This document shows positions 59,869 through 64,000 of a stretch of DNA of 64,000 bases, one piece after another. Position 1 is the stretch's first letter. Every line of letters starts with the position of its first letter. The translations under genes were made by a program, and so were the position numbers. The notes under the pieces are model-generated. The model had not been told where the DNA came from, searched no databases, and saw only the letters and a program-made list of their open reading frames with translations. This DNA comes from Neonectria sp. B-13 (taxonomy: Eukaryota; Ascomycota; Sordariomycetes; Hypocreales; Nectriaceae). The stretch lies in the NCBI GenBank assembly GCA_002682825.1, contig NOKP01000004.1, positions 1,299,607-1,363,606 of the forward strand. Reading direction: 5' to 3'.

Positions 59869-60106
59869 GTAGGCGTGATGCTTGTGCACAAGGACAGGTT
59901 AGGGCTCGAGACAAGGTAGCAACACTGCTCAGCAGCACTTGGGAATTGAGGAATAAGCTCTGGTCAACAGAATAGTAAATCCAAGTACCTACGTAGATGA
60001 AAAGACTATCTGGCCCGGAACATCCAAGTTTTCTGCTGAAATTGTTCTCATATTTGCAAGCTCATTTTGCTCTTCTACACATTTCTGACTACAAATTCAC
60101 ATACTC

Positions 60107-62811
60107 TCACGTAGGATTTGACGCCTCGGCCTTTGCAATCTCGTGCTTGGTCCAGTTCGTCAACCCCCCCTTCGCGATGATCTCTTGCAGATTCTCCGGA
60201 AATCGACCCACCTTTTCCTCCCAGCGCTCTCCATTCTCACCCTCCTGCACCTCAACGACACTCCGAGAGACGTCCCATGTCAGAGTCCAGCCGGTACGCC
60301 GTGTCGGCACTCTCCCCGACGCGGGAAATGTGGCGCGGAGGCGCTCGACGAGTCGCGGTACTTCCAGTCCCAAGAGCGCATTATTGATGCTATTGCGGAC
60401 AAAGATGCTCGAAAAGGTACTGGCCACGACGAGCGGGATCTGTTTGGCGAGGATGGCCGTCGCTGCTTGCTCTCTTGATGAACCCGTCCCAAAGTTTGCC
60501 CCCGAGACGAGAATGTCGTTGGGCTTGGCGATTGACCCAAAGTCTGGGTCATAATTCTCCATGCAGACCTTTGCCATGCCCTCTTTCGTAACATCCTGAT
60601 ATGTCCATTTTCCCGCATAGATGTTGTCGGTCTGGAGAAAGAATACTTAGTATGCAAGATTCATATACTGAATCGGGGGAACTCACATCGAGGTTGTCGG
60701 CATCACAGAATAAAATCTCCCCACTGATTCTCTCTGGAAAACCCGGAAGTATCCGATTGGTTGCCTTTGCATCGTCGCCGTCGTCCTCGGGTAGAGAAGA
60801 CTCCACCCGGTCGATAAAAGACTCCAGTTGTTCAACAGCGTTGTCGAGCTGAGCAAGAGGGGATGCCGGCAAGCCAGTACCATAACCGAACTCTACGCCG
60901 GTGTGGTTCTCAGGGGCTTCGTATACACCGGTGCCCGAGAGCTTGCCGCTTAGAGCACTCGCGGCCACAACCTCGGGACTAGCAAGGTACGCTTGAGCGA
61001 CTGTTGGCACAATTAGTCTTCTGCGATCGAATATGCCAAGAATAAGAACTGACGTCTTGAACCCATCCGGCCCTTGAAATTTCGGTTCGAGGCCGAGATT
61101 CCAACCTCGCCATCCTCCAACAATCCCGTTCCCAAACCTATGCAGGGCCCACAGGCAGCAGGGAGAGGAATACCCCCAGCGTCAAGTAATACCTGCCAGC
61201 TGCCTTCATCCTCGGCGATCTTCTGCTCATGGATCGAAGCTGCCGCGATATATAGCTTGACATGATCCGCGATTTTCGGAATCTTGCCACCGTTGGCCTC
61301 GGCGGCGTCCTGGAAAACCTTGGCTGCAGCCTTAAGATCGGAGCTTCTTGAGTTAGTACAGCTTACAATATAAGCTTTATCAACCTTGATGTTCTTTGGA
61401 GCAAGCTCGCTAAGCGGGGTCGAGATCTTAACAGAGTTAGGTCCCGAGACGTAAGGCGAGAGGCTAGAGAGTGAAAGATATAGCTTCTTAGCGTAATGGG
61501 CTCCGGGATCAGCTTGCACAGGGTCAGCGTAGAGCTCGTCGATCTTGTCATGTGTGATTCGCTCTCGGGTCGTCCGGTCCTCGCATATTGCCGCCTCTGT
61601 AGCCTTATATCGTAGCCAACGCTTCAGAGTCTCATCAATCGGGAACTGTGACACATAGGAACATTAGATATGATGAATTGACGCAAATTGTGGATAGGAG
61701 AAGTACGCGCCATGGCAGAAGTCGCAGACCACTCAGTCGACATATTGCTGATGGTAAGGCGGTCGTCGACCGGGATACTAGCCATCGTCTGTTCAGAGCC
61801 AACGAACTCAATACTATGGTTGAGTACATCCGTGGGGAAGAGCCCGCAGGCCGCTATGATAACGTCCTTCCCGGTCACACCGGGAGGCAATGTCCCTGTG
61901 AACGTTACCTGCACCACAGGAGGGACCTGGAACCAACTCTTGCCCGTCGCCCAGACTGTAGCTGCGTCTGCTCTCACCAGGGCAACACCCAGTGATCCTA
62001 TCGCCCCATACATGTTGCTGTGACTATCCGAGCCAACACATAATGTGCCCGGCCAAACGAACAACTCTTCGATCTGATCAAGTTAGCACGACCCAAATGC
62101 AGGGTTTATATGGGCGCTTGCCATCACTTGGTGACCGATCGCATGGCCGGCAGGGAAAAAGGCCACACCATGTTCTTTGGCAAATGCTTCGATCAACTCG
62201 TATTTGCGGAGATTGGCTTCGCTCTTCAATTGAACTTGGTGGTCAATCGCGAAGACCAGCTGCGCCGGATCCTTGATTCGTGTAGCGTCCATGGAACTGT
62301 AACAGTCAATCAAATGGTGTTAATCGCATTCCAATGTTTTAAGAGCAGGAACTGAAAGCAATCGATTCGGGATCTCTAACATGAACTTCTGGGCAATCGG
62401 CCAGGTGTTATCGTGACTGAGACATCTGTGAGGTTGTATTTGAATGTAGTCGCCGCTTCGTATAATCGTGCCTTCCGGGAGACCCACAGCGTGACGTTGG
62501 AAAATTTTCTCGGTGAGGGTTTGCGGTGTCTTCCTTTCGGAAGGAGTATTGCCAAGGTTGGACCCCCCCGGCACTTTCACAGACGAAATCGCTGCTCGAT
62601 CGACGCTTGTAGTGTTCAATGAACGGCGGGGGAAGTGCTGGTAGCATTGTAAGTGGCCGAGATGTTGGATGCAGCGAGTTCGACGAGACAGACGACTGGT
62701 CTCCCGGCCGAGCGATCGAGCCCAAGGGGCTGTCGCGATCTAGGAACGTTAGTATTTTCTAGGAGATCAGCTGGGTAATCATGTGGAGTTACTCACTGCT
62801 CTGTACATCAT
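60107..62811 (-). CDS. Mitochondrial homoaconitase-family enzyme, divergent (LYS4-like)
   Basis: Seven exons on the minus strand (62811-62797, 62739-62381, 62296-62128, 62073-61711, 61645-61054, 61000-60687, 60631-60107) give 778 residues, the family's length. Exon 1 codes only MMYRA; exon 2 continues with an Arg-rich, almost acid-free presequence, as for mitochondrial import. Homoaconitase blocks follow: [49 protein letters not shown] and [16 protein letters not shown] (the three Fe-S cysteines), NFKGRMGS, and swivel-domain [20 protein letters not shown]. Homoaconitase makes homoisocitrate in the aminoadipate lysine pathway. Several invariant positions differ: GCGSSREQA reads [15 protein letters not shown] reads TEWSAT, KFMSIGA reads KFISMDA. 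It may be a second, specialised copy. Intron 4 is only in frame with a GC donor. Confidence 0.82.
61646..61710 (-). other. Probable GC-AG intron of the homoaconitase-like gene
   Basis: Frame-correct splicing needs donor ATG|GCGCGT at 61710 and acceptor CACAG at 61646. The nearest GT donor, four bases downstream at 61706, would shift the frame and produce a stop. Confidence 0.5.
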
Positions 62812-63739
62812 CTCCTCCCTGGAAGAACGCAGGACTCTGAACTAATCGATGTCGTAAGTCCTGGATTGGAAGATGTTGAAAGCGTAGGTAGTTAGTTGCT
62901 TGCTGGGGCTACCCCGGACTTTTTTTTTTGTTCTTAGTCATTGCATCATGTGTGGCCTAGCGGCCGACGCCGGAGGGTTGGGACTAATTAGTGAGGTTTA
63001 TTATTAATTCAACATGCTGTAGTGGCCCAGGCTGGGACCAGGCGGTCACACTGCTGAACCCACCTCAGCTCTAGGCCTAGAGTCCTCACCCCTCGCTTAA
63101 CAGCCGCTCAGCCCAAAGCGGCACAAACTCAGCTCTGAGAATGGAAATGAATTTTAGTGTGCTTGAGTTTCGTCTCCGAGTATTATGGTTACCTCTAGTG
63201 GACTGCTATATTCTTCTAAACCGTCTTGCGCGCCGAGGCAGTGATTTGTATGTCCTAAAGGATAAAAAGAGTGAGCAATAGGCCTAGTGTTTGATGTTAT
63301 GCCATTGAATTGTGCGTCTTGACGGTTATTTAAGCAGATTGAAGATTGCCGGGCTTTGAGCAGGCTCTTTCGGGATGCTGGGTCTGGTCTGGCAACATTG
63401 AATTCGGATACCAGCATCAGAAGAAGTCATTCATCATATTAACGATGCCAGAAACTAAAGCGGGAGGCCATAAATATGAGTAGCATGTGTGACTGCTGGA
63501 GCATCTCGATTCTTTTATGTAACTACTCAAGGCTACCTTTACAAAAACACCAAAGGAAAACGCCACTGATGGTTTAAATATACATAATTCCCAGCCCCCA
63601 ACAGGCTACGTATGCAAGAAACAGCATATCCAACTATCGTCACCGGCCGTGTATACTCGTCTCGGCCATGTTTGTTTCTATCAGCCCTAATCTGGCCCTT
63701 TCTTTCCATGGCGCTGCTTTGTTCAAACGCAGCTTCGTA
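62812..63739. other. Intergenic, homoaconitase-like promoter to next gene
   Basis: The left end should hold the promoter of the homoaconitase-like gene and the right end the 3' untranslated region of the minus-strand gene beyond. A T10 run is at about 62922-62931. No other element was seen. Confidence 0.5.
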
Positions 63740-64000
63740 TTATCGTAACATGTAAGATAGATCTGGAAGATCTCGGAGAATGTTCGCGACGGCTTCGTCG
63801 TCTTTGGAGGTATCTATTACTGGCGACTGAGGTTGTGGTGAAGCGTGGCTTGTTGTGGGTGAGGATTGTTCCGTGGAGAGGTGGGTTTCCGGGGCTTCTG
63901 AAGGCTTCGAGAGCAGAGCAAGGGCCTTTCTTGTAGCAAGAGGGATGTCTTTCATCGGTCGTACAGGATTGGGAGCTCCATCGCGGAAATCTACATTTCC
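63740..64000 (-). CDS. Partial gene, C-terminal fragment of unknown protein
   Basis: The minus-strand frame enters from the right edge already open (VDFRDGAPNPVRPMKDIPLATRKALALLS) and runs to a stop at 63740 after a Ser/Pro/Thr-rich stretch and an acidic end (DDEAVANILRDLPDLSYMLR). Only about 86 codons are visible. The start is outside the window. The sequence looks like the C-terminus of a larger protein; I do not recognise it. Confidence 0.5.
   Translation of the reverse strand, partial: GNVDFRDGAPNPVRPMKDIPLATRKALALLSKPSEAPETHLSTEQSSPTTSHASPQPQSPVIDTSKDDEAVANILRDLPDLSYMLR

Noticed and set aside
61708..61740. GT donor at 61706 for intron 4 of the homoaconitase-like gene
   Set aside because: It shifts the frame and leads to a stop soon after the junction; the GC donor keeps the family alignment.

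Overview
The window is nuclear DNA from a filamentous ascomycete (Pezizomycotina, probably a Sordariomycete). Evidence: short 44-108 bp spliceosomal introns with GT(A/G)AG-type donors and YAG acceptors, no operons, CT-rich gene leaders, one Zn(II)2Cys6 regulator, and fungal-only families (trichothecene-acetyltransferase-like BAHD, fungal ABCC transporter, homoaconitase family). Exon borders were chosen by reading splice sites and checking that reading phase and total length close; they are predictions.

0-17 kb, ordinary gene-dense part: 3' end of a DapA-family aldolase, a vacuolar-type MFS transporter, a BAHD-like protein that has lost its catalytic histidine, a MARVEL-domain membrane protein, ribosome biogenesis factor Nop16, a Tda3-like FAD oxidoreductase, a glutathione peroxidase, and a large glycosylated membrane protein. 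An intron-containing tRNA-Ala(UGC) with its own Pol III terminator lies at 17.9 kb.

18-27.6 kb is a gene desert with simple repeats, ending in a long pyrimidine-rich leader of a Zn(II)2Cys6 transcription factor (27.7-30.3 kb). The leader has an ATG-TAA start-stop element followed by an 84-codon upstream ORF, so translational control is plausible.

32-44 kb is housekeeping again: a Cys-rich unknown protein, Dug3 (glutathione degradation), a Cdt2-like WD40 protein, a heme oxygenase-like tail-anchored protein with a striking array of about 13-bp AGGTG repeats upstream, and an SLC35F/EamA transporter.

45-64 kb looks accessory: a weak BTB-like protein, a bacterial-style substrate-binding protein fold, an MFS transporter, a 17-exon ABCC transporter, a small CxxC protein, a three-repeat Myb/SANT-like gene broken by in-frame TAG codons of the RIP type, and a divergent homoaconitase paralog with a mitochondrial presequence and a probable GC-AG intron. 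The window ends inside another minus-strand gene. Two transporters next to a spare amino-acid-pathway enzyme could be a remnant of a metabolic cluster, but no core biosynthetic enzyme is visible.
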